From Mesodorylaimus sp. YZB2_4 (Eukaryota; Nematoda; Enoplea; Dorylaimida; Dorylaimidae), in contig JASANH010000770.1 in assembly GCA_030248295.1 (NCBI GenBank), positions 868,001 through 932,000 on the forward strand: 64,000 nt of DNA, written 5' to 3'. Below the pieces are notes generated by a model that ran no database searches, had not been told where the DNA came from, and saw only the letters and a list, made by a program, of their open reading frames with translations. The translations under genes and the position numbers were made by a program. This document shows, in pieces, positions 11,827-23,194 of the stretch (within the stretch, counting starts at the first letter, position 1; each line of letters starts with the position of its first letter).

Positions 11827-13214
11827 TATTTGGGATTTCCTTCACTCCACTGCTACATGCTCTATTGTACCATGTACATACCTACTTATGTATTGTCTTT
11901 TTTGCCTATGATAATTTCTCTGACGATGGAGGCAGACACTTTAAAAATACCTGCTGTGTATAATACCTGCTGTATATAATCTGCAGCTGTTGTCTGTTTT
12001 TTTCGTCTTCACTGTGCTTTGTATTGGATGCTTCGCCCGCGCTTTTTGTACGAATGATTTATGTGTAGATTTTTGTGGATTGACGACACATGTCTGCACT
12101 GTTTGCTGTTTTCTTTTTCAGATGCGCGAGAATTGCCGATAAACTTCCTTGTCACAGTTAAACTCTTACTTGCTATTAACGCAGCCGTAACAGGTTGGGC
12201 AGATGCGATACCTGTTGCCCTTTCTCTTGCTCACCCCTTCACCACAGGGGTGGGAATGAGAGAACAATTAATTGCGCTGACCAGACATGGCAATAAATGG
12301 TTTTCTCCTGTGATCGTGAAAGGTACAAAAATTTTCGGTAAGAGCTACCAATCTTGTGTGGTTGACTTCCGGTCAGCATGGAAGAACCGTACATGGCGTG
12401 AGCACAGTCTGGTCTGATCAGAATGGACAAGTGCTTTGGTAGGTTTCAAGGCATGCAATGCAAACAATCTCTAATAAGCTGGTCTAGGTGCTGGACAGGT
12501 GATTCAGAGACGACGTCTATGACTTGCAAGTAGCGTTGCTCCCTAAAAGTAGGTAAATCGCCATGCATGAAGGGAGAGCATAGGAAGAAGTTTGGTGCGG
12601 GAGGCGGGGGCGGGGGCGGCCACTTCATGGAAGACGATGGGGACAGAATGTGTAGTGTTGATATGACAATCTCTGCATTACGCATGCGTCGGTACAGTAC
12701 AATACCTACTTACTGAATAAAAGCAAATTTTATGATCACACGTCGGACAGGTAGCGGGTGATCTGCCGATCTACTGATGGAGAACTGTCTGCTTAGAGTA
12801 CCAATTTTTCAAAACTTTTTGTTTCAAGAAAATAATTTATTTTCATTTGCACAAGGTCTCTTATGTTTTTATTATATCAGCCAACTCCGAGCACACGACT
12901 TCTAACACAATACAGTGAACACTTTTAGATCCCTCTCAAATAGTTTTTGTAGGGTTATATGATGTGCGCCCACATCCTGCTAAAGTACTCGTAGAAAGGG
13001 CCAGTGATATAGTTGGTCGCACGTACCCAACGACAGGCGCACCAAGTCCTAAAGATCGCCGCTTTCAGGCGATTCTTGATCAGACGCTCAGTGCTGATCA
13101 AAAATCAAGGCAACGCTTAGTGATAACTTGAGTTTTTCGGTGATAGATCGCAAAGACAGACGCTGGCGACTGCGCTCATAATTTTGATGCAGTCGTAAAC
13201 AAGTCGCGTGTGAC

Positions 13215-13290
13215 AGTGGATCCCGACCCGACCTGGCCCGACCCGAAAGTCCCTGACCAAAAATTTCGAATCGGGATGACCCGAATTTGT
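13215..13290 (+). repeat. GACCC/CCCGA simple repeat, patch 1
   Basis: Degenerate units of CCCGACC and GACCCGAA alternate over about 75 bases. The same units recur at 14228-14283 as GACCCGACCCGACCCGAT-like text. No coding frame is kept between the patches. Confidence 0.6.
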
Positions 13291-14227
13291 TATAAGCAGC
13301 TGAAGTTCCGTGAGATAAAAGCCTTGCACAAATTCTCCCGACATGGGATGGAGACGCCTTATTATACGCACCCGAATTTCCATCTTCTGTTATTCCCAAG
13401 CAATCCTTAGTAAATCCTTAAGAAACAGCATTCCTTCATATTTCCCACAATAGTGCTCAAATAATTTTTAAATGAACCTGAGTAGGTCTAAAAGCGACTA
13501 GAGGCTGTTCACTAGTCTTTAGCAAGATTTAATCAATCCGAATAATGGAGACTACTCTCATAACTTTTAGAGTCAGAGACAGGCAATTTTGCTTGAACAA
13601 AGAAATACCTAAATTTATATTAGCCCACATTAGAGCTGCATCTTGTCTTCACAAAAGATATTGCTTACATAGTCATATTGCGCTGGACACTAGCTCCTGT
13701 CAGAACCCCACTACTGGGAGGAATGTGAGGGTACCTGTAACTTTCGAACACAGCTAAAATTTTTTTGCAATGCTAACGTCAATGGTGGTCGAGGGGACTA
13801 TTATTGGTGCAGATTTGGTTTTTGGGCACAGACTAAGTACCAGACTTTTCCAGCCGGGTATACCCAAGAACTTATTTGTCATATTCATGAATCAAATGTG
13901 ATTGTACTGTACATACTCTTACGACCTGTTAAAAATTATCAATTCCTTCTCAGACTATGGCTAGTCCCACCCAATCATCGGAGTTGCTAAGAATGTTGAC
14001 GAGAACTCTCGCATATTCCTTCCTTGTCCAGAAGTCACTCGGAAAATTTGCTCATTGTCACATCTAACATTTCTCTGACATTTTTGGAAGTTACGCAGAA
14101 TGAAAACGTGGGATGCACGGCTCTGTGCGTGCAAGCATGAAGCAAATTCTGCAAATCCTGGAGTCGAACAACTATGAAAAGGTTTCTGTGACTGCTAACA
14201 GCAGTAGCTTGCAAAATTACTGTATTT

Positions 14228-14283
14228 TTTGACCCGTCCGACCCGATCTTTAAAAAAAGTGACCCGACCCGACCCGATCCGGG
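14228..14283 (+). repeat. GACCC/CCCGA simple repeat, patch 2
   Basis: GACCCG units in near-tandem, interrupted by an A-run. It matches the composition of the patch at 13.2 kb, about 1 kb upstream. Confidence 0.65.
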
Positions 14284-15106
14284 GTCTAGTCGCGCAGCGC
14301 GTTGTCGCATCGCAAGTATTCGTGGCAGTGTCCATCCTGGAAAAGTGCGTTCGCGAACTCCCCGCCCGACAAGTCACGCAAGAGATTGGACTGCGCATAA
14401 CTGGACGGCCTCACACCCTCATCTCTTGATATAAGCAATGGACCCACTGAACCCACTGGTGACATAAGGGCGCATATGCAATATTTTATCTGCTCCAGCT
14501 ATAATTAAGCGCGTATAAAATGAAGAAATACGTCCTCTCTCCAAATAAATGTTGACTCTTTTAATTTCTCAGAAAATTCCAACTCCTTGACCGTGTAACG
14601 ATGGGCAGGTTGGTGGGCGAAAGTTTTGGAATATGGCCATCACCAATTTGCCACAATCGTCTTCCAAGAACAATTTCATTATTTCAGTAACTTATCAGCC
14701 AACTGCTCAAAAACGACCATGTTCGTTTCTTTTCTTTCCTTTGTTCAATTGCCCTTAACGAGTTACACTGATCATGCTTCCCACCGTCGCATCGGACGGA
14801 CACATACAGCCACCTAACACAGCCGCCGGGACACATCGGAATGATACCGCCTGTCAGCACGGTTACGATCTACACTTTCTTCGAGGCAGTTATAAGACAA
14901 ATGATCCGCGAGGAACGGGCGAAACAACCGTCTTACGTGAGGCAACTTCCTGCTTACCTCAGAGATACCAGGTAAATACAGGTTTTTAATGTCGGCCTAA
15001 GTTATTATCCCACGCTTCATGTGCTCACAGACGCACTTAAAATGACCGGTACTAGCCACTCACCATCACTTCGATCGTGTTAGGCCCTCTCTCAAAGGCG
15101 GTCCGA

Positions 15107-15472
15107 ATGAAATCCTTGTTCATCATTCTCGTGGTTCCATTCATCGTCGCATGCGCCCATATTGCGCCCGAGGAAGTGGCGCAGGGCAGACAACGCCGCA
15201 ATGCTGGCGACGACGCGGCGTGGCTGACCCTGTTGCTGCACAAGGTCCAAGACAGCCACCTGACTCCATTGGAGCAAAAACAAGTGGATCGAGCACGGGC
15301 CAAAGCCATGCTCCAAGCGTCGATCGACAGTCGGAACCGCGGTAAGCAGACGGCCATCGGCTACTTGCAGCCCTTGTTCGTCACCAACGAAATCATGCGC
15401 CACCAGCAAGCTCAAAATCGTTGGCAGAAACAGGTGATGAAAAACAGAGCTTTGTTGGAACACTTGGGGTAA
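15107..15472 (+). CDS. small secreted protein of unknown function, duplicate 1
   Basis: The frame encodes 121 residues from MKSLFIILVV. A hydrophobic leader ends near VACAH, so the protein is probably secreted. The mature part is helical in character, rich in Gln, Arg and Ala, with no cysteine beyond the leader. It contains basic spots QGRQRR and SRNRGK. The copy at 18852 has an almost identical mature part (about 7 differences) but a clearly different leader. The final glycine codon overlaps GGG|GTAAGC, a strong splice donor present in both copies. The stop may therefore lie in an intron and the protein may continue into the conserved open stretches downstream. I recognise no family. A signal-bearing upstream Met (MLGPL, 15077) is less likely because it pushes the leader inward. 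Confidence 0.65.
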   Translation: MKSLFIILVVPFIVACAHIAPEEVAQGRQRRNAGDDAAWLTLLLHKVQDSHLTPLEQKQVDRARAKAMLQASIDSRNRGKQTAIGYLQPLFVTNEIMRHQQAQNRWQKQVMKNRALLEHLG

Positions 15473-15879
15473 GCAGCCGAGGGTGATCTGGGCCGGTAAG
15501 GAGTACAGAATGAACCTAGAATGATTGTCTAGGTGGTGGCGGTCTACTGTAACTGGCCTGTGATCTGATTCGAAGAGTATGTCAGAGAATAGAATGGAAG
15601 AAACATATGTAAAAACTTTTTGAATGCGCCTTAATGTGTAGGAGATCACCTATACTTCACAGGATCTGGACACCTCTGTAATCACGCCTAACTATGTCAC
15701 TTGTCACGTGACCATGGCTCCGCTACTCATATCAGAATGCACGTTCATTTAGCCCAAAACTCGCACCACTGCGTAAACAGCATTTTGGCCTGTGGGTGTG
15801 GAGCAACTTACAGGCTAAAATGCGAATAAGAGAATCGAATAACGCATCTGCAAGAAACCATCACACTAAGCGAGACACA

Positions 15880-15920
15880 ATGACAGAGGCCTTTTCTGCT
15901 GCGGCCAGCTCATCTAAGAG
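15880..15920 (+). CDS. possible short exon, conserved in both duplicates
   Basis: ATGACAGAGGCC... runs into AAGAG|GTGAGG, a good donor. In the second unit (19649-19695) the same stretch differs by three silent third-position changes and an in-frame 6-nt insertion that adds two codons. That pattern suggests selection on a protein. The acceptor upstream is weak, so the link to the 15107 gene is unproven. Confidence 0.35.
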
Positions 15921-16047
15921 GTGAGGCCACTATTCGGATTCCCCATGGGTGAAATACTTGTACAGTATGCTCAAAAATATATAACTGTCTTCCTACGCCG
16001 TGCAAAACACGTAGGCCGAGCTGTAACGACTTCACTTGTAAGGAACA

Positions 16048-16221
16048 ATGACAGAGAAGATGTCGATGTCTAAGATCCAGGCAGTCAGCTATGCGCAACT
16101 CCAAGGTTTTCTCGCCTGTCGCCTTCGAGTCCTTTTTTTACTGAATGTTGATCACGAAAAAGTTATTACGAAGAAAGTACGCGTACCTTCCCGGAGTGGC
16201 AGGATGGCACACGAACAGTGA
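16048..16221 (+). CDS. short conserved open frame (57 aa), unit 1
   Basis: The frame opens with MTEKMSMS, an echo of MTEAFS in the upstream possible exon. It stays open in both duplicates (55 aa in unit 2, 19818-19985). Substitutions between copies are a mix of silent and changing, so coding status is doubtful. No domain recognised. Confidence 0.25.
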   Translation: MTEKMSMSKIQAVSYAQLQGFLACRLRVLFLLNVDHEKVITKKVRVPSRSGRMAHEQ

Positions 16222-16243
16222 CAATATGGTGCCAAGTTTTCAG

Positions 16244-16497
16244 GCGATGTTATTGTCGCTTCCAATTTTTGCTCACCAGCGTCAGATGACACATGCTGTC
16301 CCCACCGAATTGGCAACTCTTCTTTCTTGACAGGAAGTGTGTGCCATGTAGTTCCACATCCTCTGGGCCCGCGGAGGGGCTTGCCTCCAACCACGCACAT
16401 TCAATTGTTGGACAGCCAAAGCTTATGTGACGCTAGAATAGGCATGAAAGGACGACGCGAGAGCCAAGTCCTCAATGTGACTCCCACTGATGTTTGA
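16244..16497 (+). CDS. possible cysteine-bearing 3' exon, unit 1
   Basis: Behind a TTTTCAG acceptor, one frame stays open for about 84 codons in both duplicates (unit 2: 20031-20311). It begins DVIVASNFCS and contains SDDTCCPHRIG and a downstream CHVVPHP. The copies differ by an 18-nt in-frame indel plus substitutions that keep the frame, which favours coding. No family is recognised. I could not find a donor of matching phase, so the exon chain remains open. Confidence 0.35.
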
Positions 16498-16499
16498 AG

Positions 16500-18850
16500 A
16501 AGTCTTTAGTGTTTAGGCCAGTGTTCACTTAGTCATTAGTGTCATTGACATACTGTCACCAGTCCCCTGAGCACCTAAACACGCTTCGCTACGGATGAAG
16601 TACTGTACCGTGTAGTGGAACAGCCGTATGACCTCGTGGAGGAGCTAGCTTCGAACCGTGCGCCTTGGAGAGTCGAAGATTATGTACAGGAAAGATGATT
16701 CTAAAAGAAATCGGACGAGTAAACGTGCCTGCCGAGCCCTCGACGCGGCCATCGACGTTATACAGCCAACACTGGTCAAACATCCTGTTTGGAATATCAT
16801 AGGTTCAATTACGTACTGTATGCAGAAAAACCACTGTCCATTTTATCTCGAACAACATCGACATAGGAATCTTCTCGACGGTTCTCTGGCCTACGATTAG
16901 GCACTCAGGCTTTCTCCGACGGGGCGGTGCCCATCCTGCCGTTGGGGCCATCAGTAATCCACGACTCCATGTCTATAGATGCGTCGCAAAGCAAGCCGTT
17001 GCCATCAGAATCGGTTGACTGCGTGGACCGCTCAGCGTTACGCGTCCGCGAGACTGCGTTTGAACACATCTTTCACTGAGACTGGGATCTCGATTCGGCA
17101 GAGGTTTCCATGAAAAGCCGCGCAAAACGCTTGCAGAGCTACAAAATCCCAGGAAAGTTCCGTCTGATCGTGAATATGGCATTCGAGATATCTACTGTTG
17201 AGCGAGGAGTCAGTTTTCGAGTTGGCTTTTTGAAATGCCACAACATCCAACACGCAGTTTTTATGGCTAGAGCAGTGGCGAAATGGCAGTGATATGAGTA
17301 TCCTGGTGCCAAAGGGGATCAATCGGAGTGTGAGCCAGTATTACCTGACCCTGCACCACTTATTTTTCTCTGCTGAATAAATGCTCAAAAATAGATTAGT
17401 CGTTCGAACACTGGCAACGGTGGGAAAACAGAAAGGCCAACATCAAAAATTTTTGTGACCAAGGATGACATTTTTGATCACTGATCACGGAAAAAAAGAT
17501 TTAGACATGTAGTTTGCATATCGTAGGTCCACCTTTGGGTTTGAATGTTTGATTTGGTTATGTCTTACATACATACAGTACTGACGATAAGCATGACCTG
17601 CCGCCTGGCAGGTAGCCTAAATGTTCCTGATGTATTTAAAGCTCATTATCCGAATATGTAATAGGTGCGGTACATTTTCTGGTTTTGAGGGAGTAAAAGT
17701 GAGGACACACTCGCTGTGTGGACCAGTGAAAGACAGGTGCTTTGAGGGTGACTTTGCATCTGTCCCGTATCCTGTTCAGCGCACTCGTCCTAATCACTAA
17801 GGCATTCGTTTGTCAAGTCGCCCTCATTTGAGGACCACGATCTCAATTTCGTTTCCTTTGGTTCGTCTCGCAGCCGTAAATCATGTGGCACAGCTCGGAA
17901 TATATCTTTCATAGACTCATAAGGATCTGTCACGTGCGAGGCATAAGGCATAGCCGCACATGACTGAGACAAAATATAGGCATATCATAACATACGCTAA
18001 GGAATACTGTGGGCGACTCCCTATGAACCAACTCCGCACCAGTCTATCCGCAGCTCGAATGATTGCTTGAAAGGAGCGGGAAAAACAACGATGAGTACAC
18101 CGGCTACACTTCGACGGATGATTAAAAGGTTAGAGCTGCCGTCAGTGCGCGGATTGTAGAACATCTTCCGGGTATCCTTCCACGTAGCCATGGGTGTATA
18201 TTTCAACTTTGGGTATAATACTGTAACATCACGGATCTTGACGGAGTGCAATTCCTAGCCATTCCAATGACTTAAGGGGCAAAGTGGAGAGATATCCATA
18301 GAGTAGAACTAGAAAACTAAACTGACATGGTGTGCATTTCTTCAGTCGTTACTGATTGGGCAGAGTTTCTGTGATCTATAAAATGGTCATCGATAAATCG
18401 AGCTGTTCACATAAAAGCGCTTTCCAGGGTTGGAAAATTTATATAAAGAGACTTTCTACAGTAAGTAGCGTAGGCCCCCCAAGTTTCGCGAATATGTCGA
18501 ACATGGCTGCTAACGATTACCAGCAATCAGTTTTCTTCAAGAAAATTTACAATACAGTAAGTTTTTTGTATTACTCGCTCGTATTCCATGATAAAAAAAC
18601 CCGTAGAAAAAGCGCTTCTTTGGAAGCAGGCACAAGTCAAATGATCTGTCGCGATCGGAAACTCATGTCTCCTGGCGGCATCCTGCTTGCGTCAGGCAGC
18701 TTCCGGTATCGCACGTGTGGCTGCTTTGAAAGTTCCTTGTCGGGTAATTATCCCACTTTCCTTCTGCCCACTCACACTGCTTAAAAGGCCTCAGATGCGA
18801 GCGAACGCGATCAGTTCGTGGTTGATTCGGTTTCCCCAAAGTCGGTCAAA
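16500..18850. other. spacer between duplicated units
   Basis: No clear gene. A plus frame at 18356-18784 (142 codons) has no signal, no domain and lies directly upstream of the second unit. It overlaps the frame that reads into the secreted protein. GTCAAACATCCTGTTTGGAAT at about 16777 recurs in similar form near 20466 and 21605, so scattered short copies of one sequence occur on both sides of the units. Confidence 0.45.
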
Positions 18851-18851
18851 A

Positions 18852-19220
18852 ATGAAATCTTTCTTCTTCGTTTTCATCATTCCATTATTCATCGTCGCAT
18901 GCGCCCATACTGCGCCCGAGGTAATGGCGCAGGGCAGACAACGCCGCAATGCTGGCGACGACGCGGCCCGGCTGACCCTGCTGCTGCACAAGATCCAAGA
19001 CAGCCAGCTGACTCCATTGGAGCAAAAACAAGTGGATCGAGCACGGGCCAAAGCCATGCTGCAAGCATCAATCGACAGTCGAAACCGCGGTAAGCAGACG
19101 GCCATCGGCTACTTGCAGCCCTTGTTCGTCACCAACGAAATCATGCGCCACCAGCAAGCTCAAAATCGTTGGCAGAAACAGGTGATGAAAAACAGAGCTT
19201 TGTTGGAACAGCTGGGGTAA
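18852..19220 (+). CDS. small secreted protein of unknown function, duplicate 2
   Basis: 122 residues from MKSFFFVFII; the leader ends near VACAH. The mature part is the twin of the protein at 15107 (for example ARAKAMLQASIDSRNRGK and QLTPLEQKQVDRA). The leader differs at many positions while the mature part is nearly unchanged, which suggests selection on the secreted product. As in the first copy, the apparent stop is embedded in GG|GTAAGA, a likely splice donor. An upstream in-frame Met extension to 18687 is not conserved in the other unit and was rejected as the start. Confidence 0.65.
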   Translation: MKSFFFVFIIPLFIVACAHTAPEVMAQGRQRRNAGDDAARLTLLLHKIQDSQLTPLEQKQVDRARAKAMLQASIDSRNRGKQTAIGYLQPLFVTNEIMRHQQAQNRWQKQVMKNRALLEQLG

Positions 19221-20259
19221 GAAGACGAGGGTGATCTGGGCCAGTAAGGAGTACAGCAGAATAAGATGGTACTTGAATGATTGTCTAGGTGGTGGCGGTC
19301 TACTGTAACTGGCCTGTGATCTGATTCGGAGAGTATGTCAGAGAATAGAATGGAGGTCATTGGCAGCAGCATATGTTGAAATTATTTAATGCGCCTAAAT
19401 GTGTAGGAGATCACCTATACTTCACAGGATCTGGACACCTCTGTAATCACGCCTAAGTATGCCACTCGTCACGTGATCATGGCTCCGCTACTCATATCAG
19501 AGTGCACGTTCATTCAGCCCCAAACTAGCACCACTGCGTGAACAGCATTTTGGCATGTAGGTGTGGAGCAACTTACAGGCTAAAATGCGAATAAGAGAAT
19601 CGAATAACGCATCTGCAAAACCAACACACTAACGATAAGCCAGACACAATGACAGAAGCCTTTTCTGCCGCAGCCAGCTCATCTAACAATAAGAGGTGAG
19701 GCCACTATTCGGATTCCCCATGGGTGAAATACTTGTATGCTCAAAAATATATAACTGCCTTCCTACGCCGTGCAAAACACTTCGGCCGAGCTGTAACGAC
19801 TTCACTTGTAAGGAGCAATGACGGAGAAGATGTCGATGTCCCTGATCCAGGCAGTCAGCTATGCGCAACTCCCAAGTTTTCTCGCCTTTTGCCTTCGAGT
19901 CCTTTTTCTACTGAATGTTGATCACCAAAGAGTGATCACGAAGCAAGTACGCGTACATTCCCGAAGTGGCAGGATGGCAATCTAACAGTGACAATATGGT
20001 GCCAAGTTTTCAGGCATGAATTTTTTTCAGGCGATGTTATTGTCGCTTCCAATTTTTGCTCACTAGCGTCAGATGACACATGCTGTCCCCACCGAATTGG
20101 CAACTCTTCTCTCTTGACAGGAAGTTTGTGCCATGTAGTTCCACATCCTCCATGCCCGGCCACACTCATTCAATTGTTAGACAGCCGAAGCTTATGTGAC
20201 GCAAGAATAGGCATGAAAGGACGACGCGAGAGCCAAGTCCTCAATGTGACTCCCACTGA
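18852..20259 (+). repeat. tandem gene duplication, unit 2
   Basis: This is the partner of 15107-16490. It carries a 17-nt insertion near 20017-20033 that duplicates a TTTTCAGG acceptor-like word, and a few other small indels. Beyond 20259 the two flanks diverge. Confidence 0.85.
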
Positions 20260-20261
20260 CT

Positions 20262-20525
20262 CTAAGGACCAGTTAATACTGCCAGGCAGGATATCTGATG
20301 GCAGCCCATAACAAAAGTGGTTATCATCCTCGACTGCACCAGGTCTCCGGGTACCAAAAACCCCTGGATGCATAAATCAGTCGCTAGCTGTGACGCGTTC
20401 TCGGTACATCTAGATACCATCTGACTGCTGAACATAAATGTCGGTTCCTCATTTGATCGAGAGTTTGTCAACACCCTGTTTGTAATGTCTAAAAAAGCCA
20501 AAAGTACCAGAAACGCGTATTTCAT
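20262..20525 (-). CDS. possible small secreted protein
   Basis: The frame starts MKYAFLVLLAFLDITNRVL, which looks like a signal peptide. It continues for 87 residues with three cysteines and no domain that I know. It overlaps another minus frame (20449-20703) and its 3' end abuts the duplicated unit. With no splice or homology support, I keep it only as a candidate. Confidence 0.25.
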   Translation of the reverse strand: MKYAFLVLLAFLDITNRVLTNSRSNEEPTFMFSSQMVSRCTENASQLATDLCIQGFLVPGDLVQSRMITTFVMGCHQISCLAVLTGP

Positions 20526-20529
20526 ATTT

Positions 20530-22820
20530 TGCTTGAGGAACTGCACGGAAAGGTATGGTCCAGTCCATTGGCAGTTCTGAATACTCGAAAGTCAGGTGAG
20601 GATCATCAGGGCCAGGAGGGATCGCCTGCGTGACGCATTTTGTAATAATAATGTTCCCAATTCCCCCATGAAATTCACAAGGTAAGGCGCCCAGGTTTGA
20701 CAAATCGAAAAAATCTAACGGAGGATATTTGGGGACTAGCTGGCTGCTACGGAGAAAAATCAGAATAGTTTTATCTGTGTCTTTTATTATAACGCGTTAT
20801 TTTTACCCCGTCAAATCAAACAACTCCAGTCACCGCACCAATTTCTATAAACCTTCTGTACAGCAGATGTGCTCTTTTGACGCAGAGCACAAACTACTGC
20901 TCCTGTCACGCGATCAGGGCACCCAAAACTAAAAAGGAACCAAAACGTTGCGACAAGAGTTCTTTCTGGCAGGAGGGCTAACAAACTGCCGACGCATTTC
21001 ATCGTCGATCAGTTCTTTCTACCCCAAAACTGTCGGAAAATCTATCTCGGCGCTGAAACTGTCGCACCTTTCGACCGAACGACGCTAATTATAATGACAC
21101 TTATCGTTAGCGGTAGCTAGCAAAGACGAAGCCGAGAACCCAGGCTGAGAAATTCCTAAAATTTTCTACACCTTATTTACACCTCATAGTTGCGATGACA
21201 AAATGCTTGCCATACCTGCGTGCTGATCAGCTATCGCACTGGAAGAATGTGCCACTGCAGAACTGGTGGCCGACCCAAGTGAGTTCCTTGAATTCTTCGA
21301 CAAGAATACGACGCGTTCACGTCCGATCGATTGAGCAAGCCGTGGCGACGAAATGATCTAGGTCACACATCTGGCACTCTTTGGCTGAGCTGCCGTTATG
21401 CGCAGAAAATCGACCTACTGAACAAAAACAGCAGATCTGGCAGAGACAGACACGCCGATTGTACATGCGCATACCTTGACACAGCGATGTATGTGATATC
21501 TGACAAGTCTTCGGAGCGGTTATCGTGATTGCAACTACGGCGTCAAAGTACCTATGTAGCCTCAAAGCATATTACTCGTATTTTGGGACTCGTCATCCTG
21601 GCTTCGTCAACATCCTGTTTGTAATGTTTGATAGGGGCTCAAGTTAATCACGAGTGTGCACTTTCCATTTTTAACTTGAACGTCATCGACTCAAGAATGT
21701 TCTAGATATTTGGTGGGCGCAATGCTAGGCATGGTTATCCTGCTGTTCCTGTCACGCGATCAGGGCGAAGCCGTAACCAAGAGAGGCGCACGTACGATAT
21801 GAAACGGCCTCTGGCGGCAAAACCGACGACTGCCCCTGAGGCACTGGCAGGCAACACTAGAAAGCAGCAGGTCAATCAATGCGAATCGAGAGCAAATCAG
21901 CATGCCAATATGTCTCCCACAGCCGTTTGAACGGCCCTTGGCAACGTGACAGGCTCCTTGCAGTCTGAGGAAAAAGTTACTGCCGTTGCAACGACGTTAG
22001 TAATACAGTTACGTAATAGCCACTGTATAGGCTAAAACACGTGACGTGTTGAACAAATATCATACAGCATGTCGTGAAGTCCAGCTTTCAATGGGCTCCA
22101 TTTTAGTGATGCAATGCCCACGTCGTTTTGTGCGCGAAGCCCAGGCTGCGAGTGGTGTCATTTCTAAGTTGATAGTTAAAAATATTGAAAATAAATGTTG
22201 GATAGTTGCCACTGTCGTGTGTATCTCCAAATCTCCCACTTGCAATGATTTTCAAACAAATCTCACGAATAGAAAACACGCATAAAACTATCTCGATTTT
22301 CGTCCCTAGCAAGCCAGATCGTTGTTGAAAAGTTATTTTTTGATTTGTCAAACCTCGCTGCTTTATCTTATCGCTTGTCTTAGCTTCCGAAATTCGTCTT
22401 AGGTGCAACTGCAGAATTTGCAAATTATGAATTAGTGCGTCGGAGGCGATCCCTTCCGAGCCTGATTAAGCTTTTAGAAAGTCGACTCATTCTTCGATAA
22501 TGAGCAACTGACGGTCATGTCCTCTTTTGCAAGAATTTTTAACGGCATTGTGTGCTGCTAGCTCCTAAAACCTATGACTGATGGATCTAGGGATTAAAAA
22601 CTTCCTGAGCAATGGCTGCAATAGCTGCGATAGTCGGAAATTTAAGGAAACTTTATGAATCCAAGCTTTCGATTTGCTGATCCTGACATTGTTTTCTCTT
22701 GTGACTTAGCGCCTATGCATTGGTCGAGCATTTCCTGCAGCTTGAGTTGCTTAAGTACTTAAGCTCAGGTGTCAGGCAATACTGATCAAGATTGGAAAAG
22801 TCATCATGTGTCAAAATCTC
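20530..22820. other. intergenic, no firm gene
   Basis: A minus frame at 20449-20703 reads like protein (AIPPGPDDPHLTFEYSELP) but I cannot place it. Two short sequences recur within the stretch: CCTGTCACGCGATCAGGGC (about 20902 and 21747) and a CCTGTTTGTAATGT-type word (20476 and 21612). They suggest an old, decayed local duplication. Nothing else supportable. Confidence 0.45.
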
Positions 22821-22825
22821 ACTCG

Positions 22826-23190
22826 CCTACTTGTATTGCTTGGGAGCGAGTGGATCCGGTTTGCGAACCACAACCCTTCGCACCACGCCAGGCCGTGGGT
22901 GACTCACCCGGTACCGTCGAGGTGCTCCGAGTGGAACGATGGAAGCAAAACGAGGAAACAGTCTCAGCTGTCGAACACCGACAAGGTTCAACCCACCCGC
23001 CGTCGTCCGAGGATGCCCTCGTGTGGATGCCCATTCCGAGGTGCGCCTAGTCGCACGCAGAAGGAACCTGCCGTCCAAGCTGGTCACCTTACAGCCTCGC
23101 CAAGACTGCTAGCCAGCTATGGGCAAATCGTAGGAAGTCCTGTGGGAGAGGGCGGCGCGTGCCCAACCGACAACAAAAATTTTTTAAAAT
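22826..23190 (+). mobile_element. tRNA-derived SINE-like repeat, copy 2
   Basis: This shares with the copy at 6574 the string TTGTATTGCTTGG, GGTTTGCGA, GAGGTGCTCC and the tail ACAAAAATTTTTT. It shares with the copy at 28402 the longer body (GATGTCCTCGTGTGG-like, CTGACTC-like and GTGACTCACC-like text). The head is diverged and the A box is hard to see. Boundaries are approximate. Confidence 0.65.
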
Positions 23191-23194
23191 CATG

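Larger units (their letters stand above)
11830..15100. other. intergenic, simple repeats, no firm gene
   Basis: Open frames here (for example 12061-12417 plus and 13088-13399 minus) overlap each other and show no domain, signal peptide or splice pattern. Two patches rich in GACCC/CCCGA units occur (13215-13290 and 14228-14283). Just upstream of the gene at 15107, TTAAAA at about 15037 may serve as a TATA-like element, but this is weak. Confidence 0.45.
15107..16490 (+). repeat. tandem gene duplication, unit 1
   Basis: This matches 18852-20259 from the ATG of the secreted protein to the shared text CTCCCACTGA. Identity is roughly 90% or more by eye. Homology stops abruptly on both sides. The units are about 2.4 kb apart, lie in direct orientation, and interrupt the receptor array. 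Confidence 0.85.

Noticed and set aside
18687..18851. N-terminal extension of the second secreted protein
   Set aside because: The duplicate at 15107 has no matching extension and the extension would bury the signal peptide.
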